Source: Chara braunii (lineage: Eukaryota; Streptophyta; Charophyceae; Charales; Characeae). Taken from it: a stretch of 38,604 bases of DNA. Position numbers and translations under genes: made by a program. The stretch is from positions 2,922,979 through 2,961,582 of the forward strand of contig BFEA01000027.1 of the NCBI GenBank assembly GCA_003427395.1. Reading direction: 5' to 3'. Of the stretch, positions 20,638 to 30,800 are shown in pieces. The stretch's first letter is position 1; each line of letters opens with the position of its first letter. Below the pieces are notes generated by a model that was not told the DNA's origin, made no database searches, and saw only the letters and a list, made by a program, of their open reading frames with translations.

Positions 20638-20665
20638 TCGCTCGATTCTTGATGGACTCGAGCGA
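20638..20665 (+). repeat. TTGA-loop hairpin, X' copy 2
   Basis: TCGCTCGA, loop TTCTTGATGGAC, TCGAGCGA: eight pairs. It lies 179 bp after copy 1, in a repeated unit that also holds 'gggctatggcggaggtgaagg'. A further decayed unit follows near 20817. Confidence 0.6.
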
Positions 20666-21234
20666 AGTAAAGGGCTAAATAAGGGTTTTACATAGCTGCG
20701 AGGTGGACTATGATGTTAGTTTTGGAAGTTAGTGGGTAGGTTTCGAGATACGATTGGTAGAGGTTGCGCCTAAAGGTGAAGACCACGGCTATGGTGGGAG
20801 GAGGAATCACTCACCTCACTCGTTGCATGATGGGAACAGGCGGGGGAAATTGCGTTTTGGGGGGTTTAATGACAGGCGAATCCGATAGTAGTATCGGATT
20901 TGGGGGTTAGTCGTGTATATAATAAAGACAAGTTGGGCATTGTTTCCATGGTGAATGGTCCAACTCTATGTCTTATGTAAGATGGGTATAAGGATTCAAG
21001 AACTTGAAGATTCACAAACTATTTATATGGAATTAACTTGGGATGGTGAGGGTACTTACATTTGTGGGTTGGTTTGCATGTGACTGGATAGGATGGTTAG
21101 TTTGTTTGGGTTTCATGTTTATAGGTAGTTGCTTTAGTTGCTCGCTACGTGCTAGAGCCATAGGAGTTAGTGTCAATTCCTGCATTTTCTGTAAATAACT
21201 TTTTTTACTTAGGTCAATTCCTGCATTTTCTGAG
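20666..21234 (+). other. X' segment joining the two X-homologous blocks
   Basis: A third decayed hairpin unit (around 20817) is followed at about 20930 by sequence matching X from 6360 on. One 'GTTTCCATGGTGAATGGTCC' motif is at 20938-20962. The deletion relative to X lies near 20920-20935. No gene. Confidence 0.5.
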
Positions 21235-21830
21235 ATCTTTTTTTTATACTTGGCTTTGTATAAATCTTGGCAAGCTACTTTTCCTACGGGAAACGCTGCA
21301 AAAATTTCTACAAATCCAAGAAGTTAGTCAACTTTTGACTTGTCAGAGTTCAACTTGTCTTTTCCATATATCTGGCTTAGTTAAATCTGGGAAGTCTCCT
21401 TTTCTAAAGGGAGTGCTGCCCAAATTTTTGCTAATTCAGGGAGCTGGACAAAATTGAACTTTGGGAAGCCGAAGTTACTTTCAAAATCTGAACTTAGCCT
21501 TGTATAAATTTTAGAATGACATTTTTCTAGAGGGAGTGCTGCCGAAATTTCTACAAAATTAAGGAGTCGGTTAAATTCAGTCTAGAGTTGAGCTCGAGCT
21601 GTTGTTCGAGTTCATATCTGACTTAGTACAAATTTGGGAAGTCTCCCTTTTTAAAGGGAATGCTGCCCAAATTTTTACTAATTCAGAGAGTTAGACAGAA
21701 TTTGATTTTCCAAAGTTAGATAATATTTTCTGCTTTTATATCTGACTTAGTATAAACCTGGAGAGTCTTTTATTTCCTACAGGAAGCGCTGCCAAAATTT
21801 TTTTAGTTTGAAGGAGTTAGATTATATTTC
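21235..21830 (+). repeat. About 120-bp tandem units with a hairpin, five copies (X')
   Basis: Units begin near 21250, 21380, 21500, 21625 and 21750. Each has 'tataaa..tgg.aag', a hairpin such as TTTTCCTACGGGAAA, then 'gctgcc.aaattttt'. Alternate units are more alike (GGGAAGTCTCC type versus GACATTTTTC type), hinting at a two-unit higher-order repeat. X has three units. Confidence 0.65.
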
Positions 21831-21854
21831 GACAGGTGGCGATTCTGGCAATCC
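21831..21854 (+). promoter_or_regulatory. PBS-like internal boundary in X'
   Basis: GACA then GGTGGCGATTCTGGCAATCC, matching 7046-7069 in X. The reasoning is the same; its function is unproven. Confidence 0.35.
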
Positions 21855-22621
21855 ACCCAGAATAGAGGAGATTCCGCAGTTAGTCTACCTTTAGCTTAAG
21901 CACTGGCTTAAAAGTAGACTGAAGTCTAGCTTATAGGGAGATTTTGAGTAAGAATGTATTATGGAGTTGTATTCTCCATACACTTATGATTTTAGCTTGG
22001 CGATTGATCTGTCGTGTGTTACAGGTCTTTTTTGATCATTTTGAATCAAGATCAGGACTAGATTCAGCCTGATCCCTTGAGGATCGTCTTCTATTATCAC
22101 AGATAACAGGTCGGTTGCCGATTTGTCGGTCTACGACTCAAATTTCAACTCTCCCTCGACACTCAACCTAAAAGGCTTTAGCCCTGGTGATTTTCGTTGT
22201 TTTATTAAGGTTTCACCCGGACTTTTATTGAATGGCCATTTAACAAAGGTGTTGAGTATTTAATTAAGGTTGGTTGGATAGGAGGTTTTGGGGCTTGCAT
22301 GGCTAAAGCAAGGGGTATGAGTGTCGAAGGTGGTTGGGGGTGACTCCGTGTAGTGCGTGGGCTGTTGATTTGACTCGTTGATGTGATTACAGGTATGTGC
22401 TGTGAATCAGATTCTGGATTTGGTTGCCTTCGTTCACACATATATATATTATTGTGAGAGACCCCAGTGAGACTGTAAGAAGTGATCGTCACATACATGC
22501 CCCTTATATACATATATATATATATATATATACATATATTCAAATGGGTATATTTGGGGTGGATGTCTGCATGAGCAAGACCCTTCTTGGTATTTTTGCT
22601 TTGTTTTTTTTGGGATTTCTT
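21855..22621 (+). other. X' interior with AT repeats
   Basis: Counterpart of X 7070-7780, with (TA)-rich runs at 22440-22450 and about 22505-22540. No gene is seen. Confidence 0.5.
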
Positions 22622-23700
22622 TAGTCGGACGTTGATCCAGGGCCGGGATTCAATGTCTTTTTCCAAGACATCCCAAGCCCTAGGCTCTGCAGGAAAGGGG
22701 TTTTCCCTCGCGCAGAGCCTATTTGCCTTGCCTACCGAAACGCTCAGACCAAAGGTCGGAGGTCTCGCGGCGGCTGCACGACTATTCCTTCAGCCATGCA
22801 ATGTCGTGAAGGATTAGACCATCACGGCACTTCGAGTCTGACACTTGAGTGTCATAAGCAGTGCTCGGACCCACGAGGGACCACTTGGTTATGAGCACCG
22901 CATAATACGCCATCGTCGCGACTGCATGCGTAAGCCTACATTTGCAGGTTGGTATGAGATAGGCCCTCGGCTGCGCGACTTTATATTAAAATCCCGCGCG
23001 CGATGTTTTAGCGCCCTAGTGCGTAAAAGTTATGGGATAACCAAATGGGACCGACACATAGGGGCGAACGTTTGAGATTGTTATAAGCCGCCAACGCCGC
23101 ACGAAATAAAAGAAGGGTACCACAAGGCTATGATTTTGTTTACTAGGCGGGGAGCCTTCGGCCTATCCCTTATCTTTTGCTCTTTGGAGTTTTTATAGTT
23201 GGACGTTATAGTCCGTGGCAGCCGTCAAAGTCAAACCCCTTGATGTTCGACCGCCACGACAGCTTAAAGATGTCTACTCAACCCCTCTACACAGGGTGCA
23301 GAAGAGGGTGTGGTCTTCAACCCCGCATGACGGTTGTTCAGTGTCGAGAGATTTAACCCTCAAGGCGTGTGTCAGCCGACACTTGAGTGTCGAACGCGAC
23401 CCTCGAGATTAACGAGGACCGCCTAAGTATGGGTACTACATAGTACGCCATCGTTGCGACCGCTTGCATATGCTTGCATTGCGAGTCGATATGAGTTAGC
23501 CCTGCGTCCGCGCGGTTTTATACTAAGTCTCGCGCGCGACGCCTATTTGATTTCCGCATTGGAAAGTTATGGGTTGGCTACCGAGGGACTAGGAGCGTTG
23601 TCGCGTTGTTTGTGCTGTGTCGTTTTGTATATGTGTTGTTTTGTGTGTATGTGTGTTTGTGAAGCGGAGTGCGCGTGGTTTGCGGAATGCGTCCTAGTCG
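22622..23700 (+). repeat. Diverged direct duplication of a roughly 540-bp segment
   Basis: The first copy includes GACACTTGAGTGTC at 22840-22853 and the second the same 14-mer at 23378-23391 (period 538). Both are followed by 'cgaggaccnc..tatg.gtac...ta.tacgccatcgt.gcgac.gcatgcg' and by 'ttttata.ta.nntc.cgcgcgcg'. X has only one copy (about 8010-8240). Confidence 0.7.
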
Positions 23701-24114
23701 ACCGACGTCAAGTCGCGCTTGGGACCTCAGCCCCTCAAGATGTCGGTTCGCGTGCGGGTTCGATAGAGGCATATTACCGCGCGTACCCCCTATGCTACAG
23801 CGAACGAGAAACGCCCTCGGCTGGTCCACCTCTTCGATTGGAACTGATTAGCTTTCGTATTGTGGACTGGTAGCTCGGCGGGGATACGCCCACCGAAGGG
23901 AGGTGACAACTCCCGTAAGGTGCAGGTAGTGCCTCGCGTAGGCCCTATCCTGTCGTAGGGGCTCGCGAGAGGTATGGCTGGCGCACTCGGCCGGAGCGGC
24001 TTATGGAAGCTCCATGTATATTCGCAATGAAGGATGTAAAGACCAACTCCTGCGTGACGCGGCCGGGAGGGTCCCGCGCTGCCCTGGTGCGGTGCCGGAC
24101 GGATGCGCTCGACA
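23197..24114 (+). repeat. Conserved 3' domain of X'
   Basis: Matches X 7790-8762, including GGGAG/CTCCC (23898-23914) and CCCTA/TAGGG (23943-23960). It ends at the GACA terminus. Confidence 0.6.
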
Positions 24115-24118
24115 GCGG
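24115..24118. repeat. Right target-site duplication of X' (GCGG)
   Basis: Matches 18825-18828. Confidence 0.75.
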
Positions 24119-24484
24119 TGGAGCCAGCCCAACTTCTGAGATCTGAACATTGTGTTTAGGCGAGGAGGAGGGGTATTCCATACCATTCTCTAGAGGGTAG
24201 GGTGTTCTGTAGCTAAGGGTAGCCATTTTTCCATACATTCACATGGGGAAAGACTGAAGTTAACTTTTTTTTGTCTGGCCGCCTTAGGTGTCACCGACAT
24301 ATGGGGAACTGGTGTCAAAAGAGGTCCAGTTCATGTACCTACTCGTATTGGATGGAGTACAAGTAGGCACTACCTTCATGGTAGAACCGTGACACAATAA
24401 TCACGGCCCAATGGAAAAGGGAGTCAGACTAAGAGATTGGTGCATATAAATTTATTTTGAGAAAGTTATTACTTTGTCGTCCAG

Positions 24485-25545
24485 ATGTCTACAGGAACGG
24501 TGATTATTCGATTGTTTCGTACACGCGAGGCGACGATAGATTGCATAGCAGTGTCGACACGATCATGTGCCGGTATGATACGAAAAGGACGATTGCTTTA
24601 CAATCCGCATGAAGTTTTTTCGGAGCAAGACGAACCCCGATTTTTGGATGGAAGCGTGAGGAACCCTTCGCGGAGTTATGTTTTTATGGCAGAGTATGGA
24701 CAACATATTATCCGATATGATTTCACGCCTTCTAATCCATCACGAGATTTCATAGATATGAATCTCGTCGTAGTTCATGAAGCAAATTCAATTAGGGAGG
24801 ACGCTCTTGAGATTAGGAGGATGTTTCTTCATGTTCTTCTATGGCTAAATAATCGATAAGGTCATTTTAGTCTTCCTCATCATGTGAGGTGGATTCGAGA
24901 GAACGGATTTAATATCTTTCGCTCTGAACATTTTTCTGTCGTCGCATTTGATGATGAGGCGTATGAGATCGGGGAATGCCTTCAAGAGTGACGTTTCCTT
25001 CGGATGTGCAAAGAGTCAGCGACGGCGGGATCTCACTCAGATTCTCAACACGTTGGACGAGGGGTTGATTCGGCGCAGAGCAACTTTTATTTGTTCAGGA
25101 TTATGCGCCCACTCTTTGGGTTGGGTTTTTTTTGTTGCTTAGAGATGGACAAGGATTTTTTCCCAACTCGTGCGCGGATGTCCGTTCCAATGGGGCCCGA
25201 CTTCCGAAAGAGTTTTATGGATATACTTTGTATTTCCATCGCGCAAGCAACCTCCTATGTCTTTCTCGAGTCATTGTGAGTGTTACAATTACCCTATCCG
25301 GGGAGCGCTACGACATTATTCGGATTAGGGACACGACAACTAGGCACCTCTTTCGAATGCCATAGCCGTTTCACGCTATAGTTTTGATATTAGCCTCACG
25401 AATTACTTCCCTCTATGGCACGCGGATGGTTCAGGTCATGCGGGGAGGACGCATTACCACCTTGACTTTTGACGATGAGGAGCTCGCACGACTCGATCAC
25501 ACTGAAGCTGAGGCCCGCGATGGCGGACAACTCTATCTCGGCTAG
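24485..25545 (+). pseudogene. LTR-encoded gene of unknown function (E-right copy)
   Basis: It begins MSTGTVIIRLFRTREATIDC and runs about 350 codons to a stop at 25543-25545 after DHTEAEARDGGQLYLG. Frame 2 carries RSYVFMAEYGQHIIRYDF and DMNLVVVHEANSIRED, with a TAA at 24857 inside. The coding sense moves to another frame at 24991 (TFPSDVQ). Further frame changes and a TAG after RHLFRMP follow. The E-left copy (9330-8767 and 1831-1264) encodes the same peptides, and both copies have the TGA/frame change after GECLQE. That shared feature could be an ancestral second ORF, an intron edge or a recoding site. There are no transmembrane segments and no domain I recognise. It lies in the sense orientation of gag, inside the LTR. 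Confidence 0.6.
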
Positions 25546-26400
25546 ACGCGCCTTTTATGATATTTAGGTGTCACGTTGAGTTGTCCCTATGATAGAGTCG
25601 TGTTTATATGACTCTACGAGAGTTAAAAAAAAAAAAAAAAAAAAAACTTTCGTAGATAGGATCACCGGATGGATAATATCTGGATTGCCCCAATGATTGC
25701 ACTATCATGCTTATGCATTGAGGGGTAATTAAATGTGTAACAATGTATGTTGTGCATAATTGATTGAAACGAGAAAAAAAAACTTCACAAAGTCAAACAA
25801 TAATCCGAGAATTCGAATGTTGATCCTTTCCTAATTTTTTCGTTAATATCAAGCTTCTGTATCAGAAAACGGTAGTATAAAGGTCTTTAGTCATATAGGC
25901 TGAAAAAAAGAATTTTGGCAACGTGTCTCATCAAGTCGAAAATGAGGCAGTCGATTACCTTATCGGTTGCATCAATATTATTGTTAGTAGTAAACTCCTT
26001 CTTGATAATTATATGATTGTTTTGTGGGTTCGACCCGAGGTGGTCGGATTTTATTTTGATATTGCGTTATTTGGATATACCATATGATTTTAGATTGAAT
26101 ATATATTTCTGTCGACTACGGTCAATTTCTTTTGAAATAACAAAGTACGGTAATTATTATTATCGTTTGGCTGTGTGTCGAAGGGACTAGGAATGAATTG
26201 AGGGTTGCACGCTTGGTTGAGACCGTCCTAGTCGACCGACGTCTACTTCGTACTTAGGAGATCAACGCCCTAAGAGACGGACGATGTTCGGGTCCACCTG
26301 GCGTTTAACCAAGCATATCTATATTACAGCGAACGAGCAAACGCCCTCGGCTGATCTACCTCTGCGACTGCATCTAAAAACTTTCGCACGTAGGGATATG
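25546..26400 (+). other. E-right LTR between the pseudogene and the 3' hairpins
   Basis: AT-rich, matching E-left 391-1263 in reverse complement. A pure poly-A run at 25625-25646 is absent from E-left, which has a short AT stretch at 1169-1181 instead. No gene. Confidence 0.5.
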
Positions 26401-26469
26401 CCCCTAAGGGTGGTGACAACCCCTTAGGGAAAAAAAGTTTATGCCGGCAGGAACCTATCCTGTCGTAGG
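26401..26469 (+). other. Conserved hairpins near the LTR 3' end (E-right copy)
   Basis: CCTAAGG...CCTTAGG surrounds GTGGTGACAACC (26401-26429), then CCTA/TAGG at 26454-26469. See the matching elements in E-left, X and X'. Confidence 0.5.
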
Positions 26470-26667
26470 GGACCGAAGGATCTATAGCTGGCGCACCCGA
26501 CTAGAGCTGTGAAGGGACGACGCTACTACGACCGTCTCAGCGGTTCGCGAGATTGTTAAGTGTCGTTCTCAAGTTGCCTCTGATTTTGTTTTGTTTTAGT
26601 TCGGCGTTACATGGTCGGGAGGGCTCCCCCTCTTTGTAAAAACGCGAGAGTCAATGCTCTCGACAGG

Positions 26668-26685
26668 TGGCGCCATTGTTGGGGA
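26668..26685 (+). promoter_or_regulatory. Primer-binding site, tRNA-Asp-like
   Basis: TGGCGCCATTGTTGGGGA lies two bases after the LTR end ...GACA. It differs at three positions from TGGCGCCGTTGCCGGGGA, the tRNA-Asp-complementary PBS known from some plant Ty3/gypsy elements. It marks the start of the internal region and shows that E-right is a 5' LTR. Confidence 0.7.
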
Positions 26686-26904
26686 TAACGGCAAACTACC
26701 GTTGTCCCTAATGGAACAACACTTGGGTGATTGATTGAATAAAAAGTTACTTTTTTTTGTTTGGCCTTAGAAAAAGTCAGTAATTTGATCCCAAAGGTAA
26801 AAGGAGAAAGAGAGACGAAATAGTTATGAGAAGTATTATTTAAATTTTCCAACGAGACTGACTAAATTCCTGGAAATGTGTTGTTTTGATTTTGCTCACT
26901 CAAG
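26686..26904 (+). other. Untranslated leader between PBS and gag
   Basis: A 219-bp AT-rich stretch without an upstream long frame; it ends 'ctcactcaag' before the gag ATG. A packaging signal would be expected here, but none can be named. Confidence 0.45.
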
Positions 26905-28455
26905 ATGGCTGGGGTTCCGAACAACAACGACAATCAAGACGAGAGGAGGAATGATATTCTTGAACTCGCGAGGATCATTCAACAGTCTCAAAAGGAGCAG
27001 CTCCCAAAGGTCGAAGTTTCATTATTTGATGGTAACAACCCCTCGGGATGGGCAGATAAGTTTGAACAATTGGGGAGCTGTTATGAGTGGTCAAATAAAA
27101 AGATGTTACGAATGGTGGAAAGATATCGCAAGGTGGAGTATAAGGACGAAGTGAAGGAGTTGATGCGGAACTCGCAGGATTGGCTGAAGTTCAAAAGAAA
27201 ATTCTTAGAGAAATACCAATTGGGTGACCAATTGTTAGATTTGGCGGATTTGCGAAAGGTTAGTCAGCGAAATTTCGGCACGATGAAACATTTTTTTACG
27301 AAATTCGAGCAGGTGGCACGGTTGGTTCCTGACCTTCCAAATAAGGATCGCTGCCTTATCTTTTTGGATAACTTCACGGAGGTGGAACAACGAAAGTTGA
27401 TAAAATGGATGCAAGAGCGCTATGACTGGCCCAAGATACGAGAGAACTTGTTGGTAGGAAACTGTAACCAGATCCTTTACCGTCTGCTGAAGTAGCAAAA
27501 GGAGGATCGGGAGAGAGTGCACTTGGGGGCAGATAAGGATAAGGAGGTCTATAAGACATTGACGGATATGAAAGAGATGATGACCAATATGAGAGAGGAA
27601 CGCTTAAAACTCCAGGTGGTGATGGTCAAATTGAAGAAGGGAAAGAGAAAAGAGAAAGAGTCAGTCATCGAGGAGAGTAGTAGTGAAAATGACAGTGAGG
27701 AGGAAGAAGAGTCTCCTCGACAATTGATCAAGGCTAAGAGAAAAATCTTGAATCAAATTCGAGGAGGGCAGGGTACTTCTCGAAAGCGTAGGGAAAGAAG
27801 CAATGGTGGAGGAAATGGAAACGGTGAGAGACAGGCGGACCAAGGTCAACCAGGCCAGGGTCAGCAAAGTCAGCCGCAAGGTGGTCAAGGCCGTTGTAGA
27901 GGTCGTGGGAATGGATGTGGACGTGGAAACAGGCAGGAATACGTTTGCAAATATTGTGATATGAAGGGTCACATTGTCCGTTTATGCCAGATTTTAGTTA
28001 AGGATGAAAAAAAAAAAATCGTCTTTACGACAATCCGAGGCAAAGCTTTCGATTTGGAAGGAAACCTCATTGACCCAAATATTGAAGGGGGAACAAAAAT
28101 TTTTTTTTTTCAGCGGATGGACCGTCCTTTTCCGACCACATTCCGTTTAGCCTCGCCAAAAGAGGAGAGTCTTTTTGAGTTGGAGGAGGCGATGAATTCT
28201 TTGAAAGTCAATGACTGTGAGGAGAAAAAAATGGAAGAGAAGAAGGATGATATTATTTGTCGGACTCAGAAAGTAACCAAGAAATTAAGCAAGTATCAGG
28301 ATTCCATTGTGCAGTCGTGCCTGAACATAAAGGAAGTCTGGTCCAACCTTCAAAATGTGTTCCTATTTGGTGGACGGGGAACTGAAGGGCAAGATGGATC
28401 AGTATATGCTACCACTTCAGCGCCAGGAACACATCATTGGTTCGGCCAATGGTGA
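26905..28455 (+). pseudogene. gag: Ty3/gypsy-type gag, one in-frame stop
   Basis: Gag forms the capsid of the cytoplasmic retrotransposon particle and binds its RNA. The start (MAGVPNNNDNQDERRND) gives a frame broken only by TAG at 27493-27495; it then continues in the same frame to TGA at 28455, about 516 codons in all. The first part has the gag capsid-like pattern: a 'FDGNNPSGWADKFEQL' block, then 'WLKFKRKFLEKYQLGD' and 'FEQVARLVPDLPNKDRCL'. A charged, E/K/S-rich region and a G/Q/R-rich stretch (about 27830-27940) follow. A CCHC zinc knuckle CKYCDMKGHIVRLC is at 27946-27987, with C, C, H, C all present. The single stop and intact knuckle suggest modest decay. Confidence 0.8.
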
Positions 28456-28508
28456 TGTCCCGACCTTGACTTAAGCGAGGAACACCAACCATAATGGTAC
28501 AGACGTGA

Positions 28509-28662
28509 AAGGGAAGAAAGACTTCTCAGTCACAGCCTACGCCAGGGGAAAGTTCAAAGGGACCTCAGGAAGAGGAACCTATTCCGATAGAGGAAGAAGG
28601 AGATGAGGAAGATAAAAGGTTGCGTACAAAGGATGAGCAGCAAGCAAGGCAACAACGCCACC
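28509..28662 (+). pseudogene. Frame-shifted continuation of the gag-pol coding region
   Basis: An open stretch in a different frame from gag encodes an acidic, then basic peptide including GPQEEEPIPIEEEGDEED and RTKDEQQARQQ. The composition looks genuinely coding. It is cut at 28663, where LTR-type unit Z begins on the other strand. No protease, reverse transcriptase or integrase motif is left before the break. Assignment as the gag C-terminus or start of pol is inferred from position. Confidence 0.45.
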
Positions 28663-28730
28663 TATCGAACGCATCGGCTCCAGCCTTTTTGCAAAGCGCG
28701 AGGGCCCTCCCGGCCAGGTCACGCAAGAGT

Positions 28731-29200
28731 ACTTATATTTTTCATTTGCTTTCCTTCTTTTGTTATCATACCTGACTTATTGACTGGACTTCCCAACTTG
28801 GGGTGTCAGCCTGTCAAATGCATATAATATATAAATATATATATCAATAATTATACTTTGGATTGCCTTTGAAGTTCATGGCTTATAGAGATAGGCCGCC
28901 CCAACTTAGGGATACGCCTGGTATCATGCCGTTATCCCTCTCAGAAGAAAACACACACCGTGACAAAACTGGGTCTACGCAACTTAGAATATCCCCAGTC
29001 TTGTTTTCAACAACCCAAAAGAAACATTAAAAATTTGAGTTTTCCCAACTTAGAGCGTCCGTCCTCCTGTTCAGAAACCCCGAAAGAAAGAAGTGGTTGG
29101 ATCGTCCAACTTAGGATAGACCCAGTCCTCAAAGGTCATACATTCAACCCAACAGACATAAATAAAACACAGCACTGAACTCACTCAACTTAGAGGGATT
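28731..29200 (-). repeat. CAACTTAG motif array, six copies
   Basis: 'CAACTT(A/G)G' motifs each followed by a 'c.agtc/cctg' context start near 28792, 28901, 28980, 29042, 29109 and 29187, spaced 60-110 bp. They appear to be the reverse-complement relatives of the X array at 5797-6392 (CTAAGTTG/CTAAGCTG). Confidence 0.55.
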
Positions 29201-30800
29201 CAGCCTTGGGTTGACCCGGTCAAACACAAGCAAAACACCTTCATCTCGCCTTCTCTCATTCGTTTTGTCTGAATTCGCACAAATAATCTGAGTTTACCAT
29301 ACATACTTGTCAATTTTATCTTTTCATATCATGTCCTGAATTCAAAACAAACAAAAGCAACTAGCTTTCTCAGTCATACTTGCAGGCACTCAATAGCAAA
29401 GGATAATATAGTTGAAGGAAATGGGATCACACGTGTAAAACGAGTTTATACTTGAGTGTTCATACCTCCAGAACTCCACCTGGGCTCCGGCAGAGCTCCC
29501 GCAATCGGTGGGATGACTCCCCACAGAGTCTTGATGTGGTCTTACGGGTCGCAATCCCGCCTGTCGTCTTCCTCTCGTAACTTTAGACTAGACTTAGAGT
29601 AAGAAGGGTAGAAGGAGGGGTTTCATATGCTCGAGATACAGGAGAGGGATAAACTCAACGAGCAGGAGAGAACCTTGAGATCTTCAACTCCAGAGGGTCC
29701 CGCAAAGGTGGCCGTAACGAAGGCGGTCATACTATTACAACAACCTCAAGTAACGGTCTCCAGGCAAGTCTCCAAGTTGCAACAATACGCCGATTGCAGC
29801 ACTCAGTCACTCCTCTAGTATCCAAAACGTCGCCCCCCCCCTGACCGAATTGCTGCTATGCAGCCTTGAAAGGACACGTTCAAATAGAGCATGCTCCAGT
29901 GATCTACTCGAACTGCGATCGAATGTCAGCAATCCGCAGCACGTGCAGCGGCAAAGACGTAGTTGAATGAGTAATATAAGCATAGAGCAAGCATAATGTT
30001 CACATCAGAGGCACAACGGGCACGTGCTAGGTGTGTTATCGGCACATGGTGAGTGTTTAGCAAAACGGAGCTACACACAGCAATGCGCGACTTAGTGCAA
30101 CAAACCACAGTAATGCCTAGCAGATGTCGCACATACACAACAACTTAGTGACAACGTTCAACAACATAACAGTTGTACATACAACAACCCAACAAGGTAC
30201 TGCATATACAACAAATGCATAATAACTACCGCAATGCCCGATCATAGCAACACTTCAACACTTCGGCACAACAACAACTCTGTTGGGACTGGTAGTAATG
30301 ACAGTTAGGTGCGTTGTTGCAGCATCAACTCTTTATAGAGCCACACTTTCATCCTCCGCAGACAGCTCCCTTCCTAAAAGCATCCGGCGAGTTTAGCATC
30401 TGGCCAGGATCAAACAATTTCATAACTTGTATTGTTTGCTATCATCGGCCATAGGGAAAGCAGACATCATGTTGCTGAGTTTCAAAGCCCAGATAAGTGG
30501 CCTCGCCCCGCTAGTCACAAAACGTGCGACACGAGAGCGAACTTGCCGCCAGAGTATTGCGAGGTGCACCCATCTAACGTTAGCAGTCAGCATTATGCGC
30601 CAGGTCGGGTTCAAAGTGTTTTCTCGGTAGATTGATGACGTGCATTACTGACAGTTAGTACAACGCTGGCGAGCACAGCCACATTGTACAAAACGACAAC
30701 CACGGTCACCACCATGCTTCCAGCAAGATCTTCAAACAAAGTTTTTGAGCAACACGACGGTCTTGCGAAGTGGTTCGATTGTCTCCTGCACAGATTAAGG
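29201..30800 (-). other. Z interior, no gene seen
   Basis: Contains the X-shared segment 29465-29655 and then unremarkable sequence. Open frames are short and unsupported. Confidence 0.5.

Larger units (their letters stand above)
18829..24114 (+). mobile_element. Unit X': 5.3-kb LTR-type insertion in E-right
   Basis: It starts TGTCGGTGCGAATATCC and ends ...GGATGCGCTCGACA, with a 4-bp duplication (GCGG). It aligns with X at both ends and from about 20930 (X 6360) onward. It lacks the counterpart of X at about 3100-6350 but has two extra tandem units at 21235-21825 and a duplicated segment at about 22620-23700. No gene is supported. Like X, it looks like a solo LTR or an LTR-derived non-autonomous copy of the same family. 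Insertion into an E LTR shows it is younger than E-right. Confidence 0.75.
14345..26665 (+). mobile_element. E-right: giant 5' LTR of a gag-bearing retroelement
   Basis: It starts TGTCGGGGCAAATACC and ends ...CTCGACA, directly followed by a PBS (26668) and gag (26905). Subtracting X' (5286 bp plus its duplication) leaves about 7.0 kb, and it also holds a 513-bp hAT-like insertion. It aligns with E-left throughout. LTRs of this length are exceptional but are known for some plant Ty3/gypsy lineages. The LTR includes a decayed protein gene (24485-25545), structured inverted repeats (14909-15014), microsatellites, and a conserved 3' domain with hairpins. The matching 3' LTR is not in the window. 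Confidence 0.75.

Noticed and set aside
28640-28662. Reverse-strand PBS of Z (GGTGGCGTTGTTGCC)
   Set aside because: It resembles the E-right PBS, but the same bases read on the plus strand continue a plausible coding peptide (DEQQARQQR). I prefer the coding explanation.
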